The notes below the pieces were generated by a model, which was not told where the DNA came from, did not search any database, and was given only the letters and a program-made list of their open reading frames with translations. A program made the translations under genes and the position numbers. This document shows, in pieces, positions 1 to 5,045 of a DNA stretch of 5,045 nucleotides. Numbering within the stretch: position 1 is the stretch's first letter; every line of letters starts with the position of its first letter. The stretch is taken from the NCBI GenBank assembly GCA_023390875.1, contig JAEWCA010000297.1, positions 1 to 5,045 of the forward strand, given 5' to 3'. Source of the DNA: Actinomycetes bacterium (GTDB taxonomy: Bacteria; Actinomycetota; Actinomycetes; Actinomycetales; Cellulomonadaceae).

Positions 1-2
1 GC

Positions 3-932
3 ACGACGCTCGTGGTCGGCGACCCGACCACGCAGAAGGCGGTCGCGCTCGCGGGCGACGAGATCGACAGCAAGGTCGACTTCGACCTGCAGTGGGCCAA
101 CGTGTCGGGCGGGCCGGCGACCACGGAGGCGTTCCGGGCGAACGCGCTCGACGTGGGTGCCGTCGCGGACATCCCGCCGATCCACGCCACGTGGACGGGG
201 CTCGACGTGAAGATCGTCGCCGCGTCGTACCGCGAGGACTGGCAGGAGAACCCGATCTACGAGTTCGGTGTCCGCCCCGGCCTGGAGGACGTGAAGACGC
301 TCGCCGACTTCCGCGGCAAGAAGATCGCGTACAGCCCGGGGCAGGCGCAGGGCGCCCTCGTGCTGCGCGCGCTCAAGAAGGCCGGGCTCACCGAGGACGA
401 CGTCACGCTCGTGGAGCTGCCCAGCACGGGCGACGTGTACCCGACGGCGCTTGCGGCGAAGGAGGTCGACGTGGCACCCATCGGCGGTGCGCAGGTCGCC
501 CGGTACGTCGAGCAGTACGGCAAGGACGGCGCGCACACCGTGAAGCACGGGCTGCGCGACGACCCGAGCGACCTGTACGCGCCGACGAGCGTCCTCGACG
601 ACCCCGCGAAGGCCGCGGCGCTGCGCGAGTACGTCCGGGTGTGGGCGCAGGCGAAGCTGTGGGTCGCGGACCACCCCGACGAGTGGCGCGACGGCTACTA
701 CGTCAAGGACCAGGGACTCACCGAGAAGGACGCGCAGTACCTCGTCGACCACGCCGGCACGCCGGACCTGCCCGCCGACTGCACCGAGCCGATCGCCCGG
801 CACCAGGAGACGATCGACCTGCTCGCGAAGGCCACCGGCAACGACGCCTTCCCCGCGCAGGACATCTGGGACCAGCGGTTCGCGCCCGTCATCGCGCAGG
901 CCGCGGACGCCTACCGGAAGGCGAACCCCTGA
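3..932 (+). CDS. ABC transporter substrate-binding protein, SsuA/TauA type (partial, 5' end missing)
   Basis: This is the extracytoplasmic binding component of an ABC importer for a small organic anion, most likely an alkanesulfonate or similar organosulfur compound. The reading frame is already open at base 3 and gives 309 residues up to the TGA at 930-932. The start, the secretion or lipoprotein signal and probably a few dozen residues lie left of the window; a GTG at base 12 is internal, not a credible start. The segment A-D-I-P-P-I (bases 165-182), preceded by A-L-D-V-G, closely resembles the G-S-T-G-D-I-P-P-I region of E. coli SsuA. It is followed by the usual L-x-D-F-R-G-K-K-I-A lobe motif and L-R-A-L-K-K-A-G-L, also SsuA-like. 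The C-terminal half is charged and helical, as expected. The downstream permease and ATPase support the role. A nitrate, taurine or thiamine-precursor ligand is not excluded, because the whole NMT1/SsuA-like fold family looks alike at this level. Confidence 0.88.
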   Translation, partial: TTLVVGDPTTQKAVALAGDEIDSKVDFDLQWANVSGGPATTEAFRANALDVGAVADIPPIHATWTGLDVKIVAASYREDWQENPIYEFGVRPGLEDVKTLADFRGKKIAYSPGQAQGALVLRALKKAGLTEDDVTLVELPSTGDVYPTALAAKEVDVAPIGGAQVARYVEQYGKDGAHTVKHGLRDDPSDLYAPTSVLDDPAKAAALREYVRVWAQAKLWVADHPDEWRDGYYVKDQGLTEKDAQYLVDHAGTPDLPADCTEPIARHQETIDLLAKATGNDAFPAQDIWDQRFAPVIAQAADAYRKANP

Positions 933-1783
933 TGTCGACGCTGACGCTCCCCCGCGCACACCACGCGCCCACCCGGGCCGCGGCGGCACCGCTCCGGCGG
1001 CGCACCGCCCGGCGGCTCGGACCCGGCCGCCCGATCCGCGGCGGCGCGGCGATCGGGCTGCTCACCCTGCTGGTCGTGTGGTCGGTCGGCAGCCTCACCG
1101 GTCTCATCGACACCCGGACGCTCAGCGCACCGTGGACCGTCGTGACGACCGCGGGCGACCTGATCGCCGACGGACGGCTCCAGACGAACCTGCTGGTGTC
1201 CGCGCAGCGCGCGTTCCTCGGCCTGGCCATCGGGGTCGCCGTCGGGACGGCCCTCGCGCTCGTGTCGGGGCTGAGCCGGCTCGGCGAGGCGTTCATCGAC
1301 GGCCCCGTGCAGGTCAAGCGGGCGATCCCGAGCCTCGCGCTGCTGCCGCTGCTCATCCTGTGGCTCGGCATCGGTGAGCCCATGAAGGTCGTGACGATCA
1401 CGCTCGGCGTCGCGGTGCCGGTGTACATCCACACCCACAACGGGCTGCGGACCATCGACGCGCGGTACGTCGAGCTCGCCGAGACCGTGGGCCTGTCGCG
1501 GTGGGGGTTCGTGACGCGCGTGATCCTGCCAGGGGCCCTGCCCGGATTCCTGCTGGGCCTGCGGTTCGCGGTGACGGCCGCGTGGCTGTCGCTCGTCGTC
1601 GTCGAGCAGATCAACGGCACCGCCGGGATCGGCTACATGATGGAGCTCGCGCGCACGTACGGGCAGACGGAGATCATCGTCGTCGGCCTCGTGCTGTACG
1701 GGATCCTCGGCTACGGCTCCGACGCGGTGGTCCGGCTCGTGCAGAGGAGGGCCCTGTCGTGGCGGCGCACCCTGGCGGACTGA
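932..1783 (+). CDS. ABC transporter permease, SsuC/TauC type
   Basis: This is the membrane-spanning subunit of the importer, 283 residues, close to the usual 250-290 for SsuC/TauC proteins. The first 37 residues are Arg/Ala/Pro-rich and probably cytoplasmic. Hydrophobic segments follow near residues 39-59, 87-112, 131-148, 152-168, 205-226 and 246-265, consistent with six helices. The loop that docks on the ATPase is clear: E-L-A-E-T-V-G at 181-187, then V-I-L-P-G-A-L-P at 197-204, matching the EAA consensus (EAA---G---------I-LP). The ATG at 932 overlaps the stop of the binding protein as TGATG and has GGAAGG at 916-921, ten bases upstream. The frame stays open back to base 92, but that stretch runs inside the binding-protein gene and encodes Arg/Gly-rich nonsense, so it was not included. 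Family assignment is firm; the substrate is inferred only from the neighbours. Confidence 0.93.
   Translation: MSTLTLPRAHHAPTRAAAAPLRRRTARRLGPGRPIRGGAAIGLLTLLVVWSVGSLTGLIDTRTLSAPWTVVTTAGDLIADGRLQTNLLVSAQRAFLGLAIGVAVGTALALVSGLSRLGEAFIDGPVQVKRAIPSLALLPLLILWLGIGEPMKVVTITLGVAVPVYIHTHNGLRTIDARYVELAETVGLSRWGFVTRVILPGALPGFLLGLRFAVTAAWLSLVVVEQINGTAGIGYMMELARTYGQTEIIVVGLVLYGILGYGSDAVVRLVQRRALSWRRTLAD
1743..1750 (+). promoter_or_regulatory. Strong Shine-Dalgarno site inside the permease gene, setting the ATPase start
   Basis: AGAGGAGG lies eight bases before the GTG at 1759. It is the best ribosome-binding sequence in the window and the reason for choosing GTG 1759 over the other in-frame candidate, GTG 1795, which has only weak GGCGG-type sequence in front of it. 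The site sits within the last codons of the permease gene. Confidence 0.75.
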
Positions 1784-2580
1784 CGGCGGCGGCCGTGGCC
1801 GACGCGGTCGACACCGTCACCACGGACCTCGCGCTCACGCTCGACGACGCGCCCCCGGCCGTCGTCGTCCAGGACCTCGTCCGCACGTACGGGGTCCCCA
1901 CCAAGCCGGACGGTGAGACGCCGGTGCTGCTGGGCGTCGACCTGACGATCCGGCAGGGCGAGTTCGTCGCGATCCTCGGGCGCAGCGGCTCTGGCAAGAG
2001 CACGCTGCTGCGCGCGCTCGCCGGGCTCGACCACGACGTCACGGGCTCCGGAACCGTGGACGTGCCCGAGCGGGTGTCCGTGGTGTTCCAGGACTCGCGG
2101 CTGCTGCCCTGGGCCCGGGTGCTCGACAACGTGACGCTCGGCCTGCGGCACGCGGACGACCTGGGCCGCGAGCGGCTCGCGGAGGTCGGCCTGGCCGGCC
2201 GCGAGCGCGCCTGGCCCACCGAGCTGTCGGGCGGCGAGCAGCAGCGCGTGTCGCTGGCCCGCTCGCTGGTCCGCGAGCCGCAGCTGCTGCTGGCCGACGA
2301 GCCGTTCGGGGCGCTCGACGCCCTCACCCGCATCCGGATGCACACGCTCCTGCGCGAGCTGTGCGCCCGGCACCGTCCGGCCGTGCTGCTCGTGACGCAC
2401 GACGTCGACGAGGCGATCGCGCTCGCCGACCGCGTCGTGGTGCTCGACTCCGGCCGTATCAGCCTGCACCTGCCCGTGGACCTGGAGGGCACGCGGTCCG
2501 CCGCCGACCCCCGGTTCGCCGCCCTGCGCGCGCGCCTGCTCGCCGCGCTGGGCGTTCCACCCACCGAAGGGACCGAGTGA
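1759..2580 (+). CDS. ABC transporter ATP-binding protein, SsuB/TauB type
   Basis: This is the cytoplasmic ATPase that powers the importer, 273 residues from the GTG at 1759. All nucleotide-binding motifs are intact: Walker A G-R-S-G-S-G-K-S at 74-81, Q-loop glutamine 111 followed by D-S-R-L-L-P-W, signature L-S-G-G-E-Q-Q-R at 156-163, Walker B L-L-L-A-D-E-P at 176-182 with catalytic Glu181, D-loop A-L-D at 185-187, and the switch histidine His214 in V-T-H-D. The D-S-R-L-L-P-W sequence after the Q-loop is typical of the SsuB/TauB/NrtD group. The start overlaps the permease by 25 bases and has a strong Shine-Dalgarno. This gives about 34 residues of Ala/Thr/Asp-rich leader before the first beta strand (A-V-V-V-Q-D-L), longer than usual. 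GTG 1795 would remove 12 of them and leave an 11-base gap. Family is certain; the exact start is less so. Confidence 0.93.
   Translation: MAAHPGGLTAAAVADAVDTVTTDLALTLDDAPPAVVVQDLVRTYGVPTKPDGETPVLLGVDLTIRQGEFVAILGRSGSGKSTLLRALAGLDHDVTGSGTVDVPERVSVVFQDSRLLPWARVLDNVTLGLRHADDLGRERLAEVGLAGRERAWPTELSGGEQQRVSLARSLVREPQLLLADEPFGALDALTRIRMHTLLRELCARHRPAVLLVTHDVDEAIALADRVVVLDSGRISLHLPVDLEGTRSAADPRFAALRARLLAALGVPPTEGTE
2566..2572 (+). promoter_or_regulatory. Shine-Dalgarno site for the monooxygenase
   Basis: GAAGGGA lies seven bases before the ATG at 2580, inside the last codons of the ATPase gene. The spacing fits ATG 2580 well. The codon immediately before it, GTG at 2577, is also in frame and would make a 4-base GTGA overlap, but it would shorten the spacing to four bases, so ATG 2580 is preferred. 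Confidence 0.65.
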
Positions 2581-3941
2581 TGACCCACCGACCCGGACAG
2601 CTCCACCTCAACGCGTTCCTCATGAGCTCGGGCCACCACGAGGCGTCGTGGCGGCTCCCCGAGAGCGACCCGTCGTCCGTCTCGACGAACATCGCGTTCC
2701 TGCAGCGCCTGGCGCAGACGGCCGAGCGGGGGCATCTCGACTCGATCTTCTTCGCCGACGGCCCGGCGCAGTCGCGCGACGTCGGTCGGCGCCCGTCGGG
2801 GACCCTCGAGCCGACGGTCGTCCTGGCGGCCATCGCGGCCGTGACCAGCCGGATCGGCCTCATCGCGACCGCGTCGACCACGTACAACGACCCGTACAAC
2901 CTGGCGCGCCGGTTCGCGTCGGTCGACCACATCAGCGGCGGCCGGGCCGGGTGGAACATCGTGACGACCGCGTTCGGCGACGCCGCCCGCAACTTCGGGC
3001 TCGCGGACCAGCCGTCGCACCGCGAGCGCTACGAGCGGGCCGCGGAGTTCCTCGAGGTGTCCCTCAAGCTCTGGGACTCGTGGGAGGCGGACGCGGAGGT
3101 CGGCGACAAGGCCGAGGGCGTGTGGGGCGACGCGTCCAAGGTGCACCCGATCGAGCACGTCGGCGAGCACTTCTCGGTCGCAGGCGCGCTCACCACGCCG
3201 CGCTCCCCGCAGGGCCGTCCGCTGCTCGTGCAGGCGGGCTCGTCCGACGACGGCAAGGACTTCGCCGCCCGGTACGCGGAGGCGGTGTTCACCGCGCAGC
3301 AGACGCTCGCCGACGCGCAGGAGTTCTACGCCGACCTCAAGCGGCGGGCCGTCGAGTGGGGCCGCGACCCCGCGACCGTCCTGGTGCTGCCCGGCATCGT
3401 CCCGGTGATCGGCGCGACCGAGGCCGAGGCCCGCGAGAAGGAGGACGAGCTCGACCGGCTCATCAAGCCCGAGTACGCGCGCGTGCAGCTCGCGAAGACG
3501 CTCCGCGTCGACCCGGACGACCTGCCGCTCGACCGTGAGCTGCCCGCCGACCTGCCGTCGGAGGACGAGATCGAGGGCGCGAAGTCCCGGTACACGCTCA
3601 TCGTCAACCTGGCGCGGCGCGAGCACCTCACGGTCCGCCAGCTCATCGGCCGGCTCGGCGGCGGGCGCGGCCACCGCACGTTCTCCGGGACGGCCGAGCA
3701 GGTCGCCGACGCGATCCAGGACTGGTACGACCACGGCGCGGCCGACGGCTTCAACATCATGCCCGCGGTCCTGCCGTCGGGGCTGGACGACTTCGTCGAC
3801 CAGGTCGTGCCGATCCTCGTCGAGCGCGAGCTGTTCCGCGCCGAGTACACCGGCACCACGCTGCGCGAGCACTACGGGCTCGCCGTCCCCGAGAACCGCT
3901 GGACCGCCGCCCGCACCCTCACCGAAGGAGCCCACGCATGA
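2580..3941 (+). CDS. FMN-dependent monooxygenase, NtaA/SnaA/DszA family
   Basis: This is a class C flavin monooxygenase of the luciferase superfamily: it uses FMNH2 from a separate reductase and O2 to oxidise an organic substrate, often breaking a C-S or C-N bond. Its 453 residues match NtaA, SnaA and DszA (about 420-480). Family landmarks run in order: L-N-A-F-L-M-x-x-G-H-H at 10-20, then W-R-L-P at 24-27; L-E-P at 76-78; the A-T-x-S-T-T-Y-x-x-P-Y strand and turn at 96-106; [17 protein letters not shown] at 110-126; K-V-H-P-I-x-H at 187-193; [10 protein letters not shown] at 213-222, a flavin-phosphate-site segment; A-D-G-F-N at 388-392; and a C-terminal T-L-R-E-H-Y-G-L. It starts at ATG 2580, overlapping the ATPase stop as TGATG. 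Characterised relatives act on nitrilotriacetate, EDTA, dibenzothiophene sulfone, dimethyl sulfide or pristinamycin intermediates, so the substrate is open. The SsuABC-like transporter favours an organosulfur compound. No flavin reductase is adjacent. Confidence 0.93.
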   Translation: MTHRPGQLHLNAFLMSSGHHEASWRLPESDPSSVSTNIAFLQRLAQTAERGHLDSIFFADGPAQSRDVGRRPSGTLEPTVVLAAIAAVTSRIGLIATASTTYNDPYNLARRFASVDHISGGRAGWNIVTTAFGDAARNFGLADQPSHRERYERAAEFLEVSLKLWDSWEADAEVGDKAEGVWGDASKVHPIEHVGEHFSVAGALTTPRSPQGRPLLVQAGSSDDGKDFAARYAEAVFTAQQTLADAQEFYADLKRRAVEWGRDPATVLVLPGIVPVIGATEAEAREKEDELDRLIKPEYARVQLAKTLRVDPDDLPLDRELPADLPSEDEIEGAKSRYTLIVNLARREHLTVRQLIGRLGGGRGHRTFSGTAEQVADAIQDWYDHGAADGFNIMPAVLPSGLDDFVDQVVPILVERELFRAEYTGTTLREHYGLAVPENRWTAARTLTEGAHA

Positions 3942-4966
3942 CCACGTACCGCCCGCTCGGCCGCACCGGCGTGCAGGTCACCCCGCTCACGCTCGGCACG
4001 ATGAACTTCGGCGCCTGGGGCAACACGGACCACGAGTCGTCGATCGCGGTGATCCACCGCGCGCTCGACGCGGGGATCAACATCGTCGACACCGCGGACG
4101 TCTACTCGCGCGGCGAGTCCGAGACGATCGTCGGCAAGGCCCTGCGCGGCCGGCGCGACGACGTGGTCCTCGCGACGAAGTTCCACGGCCGGCTGTCCGA
4201 CGAGGTCAACCACGCCGGGAACTCGCGCCGCTGGATCGTCCGCGAGGTCGAGGCGTCGCTGACCCGCCTGCAGACGGACCACATCGACCTCTACCAGGTG
4301 CACCGGCCCGAGCCCGGCACGGACGTCGAGGAGACGCTGTCGGCGCTGTCCGACCTGGTCCACCAAGGCAAGGTCCGCTACGTCGGCACGTCGACGTTCC
4401 TCGGGTCGCAGATCGTCGAGGCGCAGTGGGTCGCCCGCGACCGCCGCCTGGTCCGGCCGGTCACCGAGCAGCCGCCGTACTCGATCCTCGCGCGCGGCGT
4501 CGAGCGGGAGGTCCTGCCGCTCGCGCTGGAGCACGGCCTCGGCGTCCTGCCGTGGAGCCCGCTCGCGGGCGGGTGGCTGTCCGGCCGTCCCGTCGGGGCG
4601 GACGCCCCGGTGTCGCCACGGATCGCCCGCCAGCCCGGCCGGCACGACCCGTCGCTCCCGGAGAACGTCGCGAAGGCGTCGGCGGTCCAGGCGCTGACCA
4701 AGCTCGCCGACGCTTCAGGGCTCACGCTCGTGCAGCTCGCGCTCGGGTTCGTCCTCGAGCACCCGGCGGTGACCTCGGCGATCATCGGCCCGCGCACCGC
4801 CGAGCACCTCGACTCGGCCCTCGCGGCGCTCGACACCCGCCTCCCGGCGGACGTCCTGGACGAGATCGACGCCATCGTCGCGCCGGGCACCACGCTCAAC
4901 GCGGCCGACGCGGGCTGGATCCCGCCGGCCCTCACGGACGCCACTCTGCGGCGCCGGCCGCGCTGA
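3938..4966 (+). CDS. Aldo/keto reductase (NAD(P)H-dependent oxidoreductase)
   Basis: This is a cytoplasmic (beta/alpha)8-barrel oxidoreductase of 342 residues, a usual length for bacterial aldo/keto reductases of the AKR11-14 or YajO/YghZ-like type. The catalytic tetrad is complete: Asp51 and Tyr56 in D-T-A-D-V-Y, Lys81 in A-T-K-F, and His122 in Y-Q-V-H-R-P. Other landmarks are the N-terminal G-T-M-N-F-G at 20-25, Q-P-P-Y-S at 178-182, P-W-S-P-L-A-G-G at 205-212, and I-I-G-P-R-T-x-x-H-L-D at 282-292, the segment that grips the 2'-phosphate side of NADP(H) in this family. ATG 3938 overlaps the monooxygenase stop as ATGA, with GAAGGAG at 3924-3930 seven bases upstream. Position in the operon suggests it reduces an aldehyde or ketone released by the monooxygenase, but these enzymes are promiscuous and no substrate can be read from sequence. 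The C-terminus ends in a basic R-R-R-P-R tail just before the terminator. Confidence 0.93.
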   Translation: MTTYRPLGRTGVQVTPLTLGTMNFGAWGNTDHESSIAVIHRALDAGINIVDTADVYSRGESETIVGKALRGRRDDVVLATKFHGRLSDEVNHAGNSRRWIVREVEASLTRLQTDHIDLYQVHRPEPGTDVEETLSALSDLVHQGKVRYVGTSTFLGSQIVEAQWVARDRRLVRPVTEQPPYSILARGVEREVLPLALEHGLGVLPWSPLAGGWLSGRPVGADAPVSPRIARQPGRHDPSLPENVAKASAVQALTKLADASGLTLVQLALGFVLEHPAVTSAIIGPRTAEHLDSALAALDTRLPADVLDEIDAIVAPGTTLNAADAGWIPPALTDATLRRRPR

Positions 4967-4975
4967 CATCTGCCC

Positions 4976-5011
4976 TCGAAGGCCCCGGCCGCGACGGACC
5001 GGGGCCTTCGA
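4976..5011 (+). terminator. Rho-independent-like terminator hairpin without a U-tract
   Basis: A perfect 13-bp inverted repeat (TCGAAGGCCCCGG at 4976-4988 and its reverse complement at 4999-5011) encloses a 10-base loop. It begins nine bases after the stop of the aldo/keto reductase. The stem is very GC-rich and should be highly stable. The following bases (CTGTCGCGCC) hold no run of T, so this is an I-shaped hairpin of the sort often placed after operons in high-GC actinobacteria. Because the stem is perfect it could act in either direction and also serve a convergent gene beyond the right edge. Confidence 0.8.
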
Positions 5012-5013
5012 CT

Positions 5014-5044
5014 GTCGCGCCGACGCCTCTGCGCAGGGCGCGAC
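5014..5044. repeat. Short inverted repeat at the window edge
   Basis: GTCGCGCC at 5014-5021 pairs perfectly with GGCGCGAC at 5037-5044 across a 15-base loop that itself ends in the palindrome CTGCGCAG (5029-5036). It lies two bases beyond the main terminator hairpin and could be a second stem-loop in a tandem terminator. In DNA this GC-rich an 8-bp repeat can arise by chance, so the call is tentative. No coding signal was seen in 4967-5045. Confidence 0.35.
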
Positions 5045-5045
5045 G

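Noticed and set aside
92..931. Upstream extension of the permease frame through the binding-protein gene, suggesting a fused protein
   Set aside because: The extra 280 residues are Arg/Gly/Ala-rich out-of-frame translation with no domain, while the overlapping frame encodes a clear binding protein. The ATG at 932 has a ribosome-binding site and a standard TGATG coupling.
2648..3538. A 296-codon + strand open frame inside the monooxygenase gene
   Set aside because: It is an Arg/Gly/Pro-rich alternate-frame shadow of the monooxygenase with no domain signature.
1674..3935. A 753-codon open frame on the minus strand, antisense to the ATPase and monooxygenase genes
   Set aside because: It is a by-product of high third-position GC. 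Its amino-acid character switches abruptly near 2580, from Arg/Val/Glu/Leu-rich opposite the monooxygenase to Ser/Thr/Arg-rich opposite the ATPase, exactly where the sense-strand frame changes. It has no recognisable domain, while the sense genes carry complete family motifs.
2580..3941. Assignment of the oxygenase as SsuD (alkanesulfonate monooxygenase) because of the SsuABC-like neighbours
   Set aside because: The N-terminal L-N-A-F-L-M-x-x-G-H-H...W-R-x-P block, the length of 453 residues and the C-terminal T-L-R-E-H-Y-G-L are hallmarks of the NtaA/SnaA/DszA branch. SsuD is shorter (about 380 residues) and lacks this pattern.
3872..4969. Several minus-strand open frames of 60-257 codons opposite the aldo/keto reductase
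   Set aside because: They are compositionally biased, share no family motifs, lack convincing ribosome-binding sites and lie wholly opposite a gene with an intact catalytic tetrad.
1..5045. Possibility of a mobile element, CRISPR array, RNA gene, toxin-antitoxin or defence system
   Set aside because: No transposase or integrase motifs, direct-repeat array, tRNA-like folds or small paired genes were seen. Coding genes fill 3-4966 without gaps and show uniform GC-rich codon use, giving no sign of recent insertion.

Overview
The window is about 5 kb of very GC-rich DNA with strong G/C preference at third codon positions, GTG as well as ATG starts, and purine-rich Shine-Dalgarno sites. This points to a high-GC actinobacterium. 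A Cellulomonas-like or related micrococcal lineage would fit, but that is an impression from composition and protein style, not a demonstrated assignment.

Five genes fill almost the whole window, all on the + strand and each overlapping the next. They are: (1) the 3' part of a solute-binding protein of the SsuA/TauA (sulfonate/taurine/nitrate) type, cut by the left edge; (2) a six-helix ABC permease of the SsuC type; (3) an ABC ATPase of the SsuB type; (4) an FMN-dependent monooxygenase of the NtaA/SnaA/DszA branch of the bacterial luciferase superfamily; (5) an aldo/keto reductase with a complete catalytic tetrad. Junctions are a 1-base TGATG overlap, a 25-base overlap, a 1-base TGATG overlap and a 4-base ATGA overlap, so this is almost certainly one translationally coupled operon. 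Its promoter and the 5' end of the first gene lie to the left of the window. A perfect 13-bp hairpin starting 9 bases after the last stop codon is the likely transcription terminator.

The simplest reading is an import-and-degrade module. The binding protein captures a small organic anion, the permease and ATPase import it, the monooxygenase attacks it using reduced FMN and O2, and the reductase handles a carbonyl product or a related step. The SsuABC-type transporter next to a DszA/NtaA-type monooxygenase suggests an organosulfur compound used as a sulfur source. The substrate cannot be read from sequence, and an aminopolycarboxylate or other xenobiotic is possible. No flavin reductase, sulfur regulator, mobile element, RNA gene or CRISPR array is visible. 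Apart from the open substrate question, the region looks like ordinary, intact metabolic DNA.
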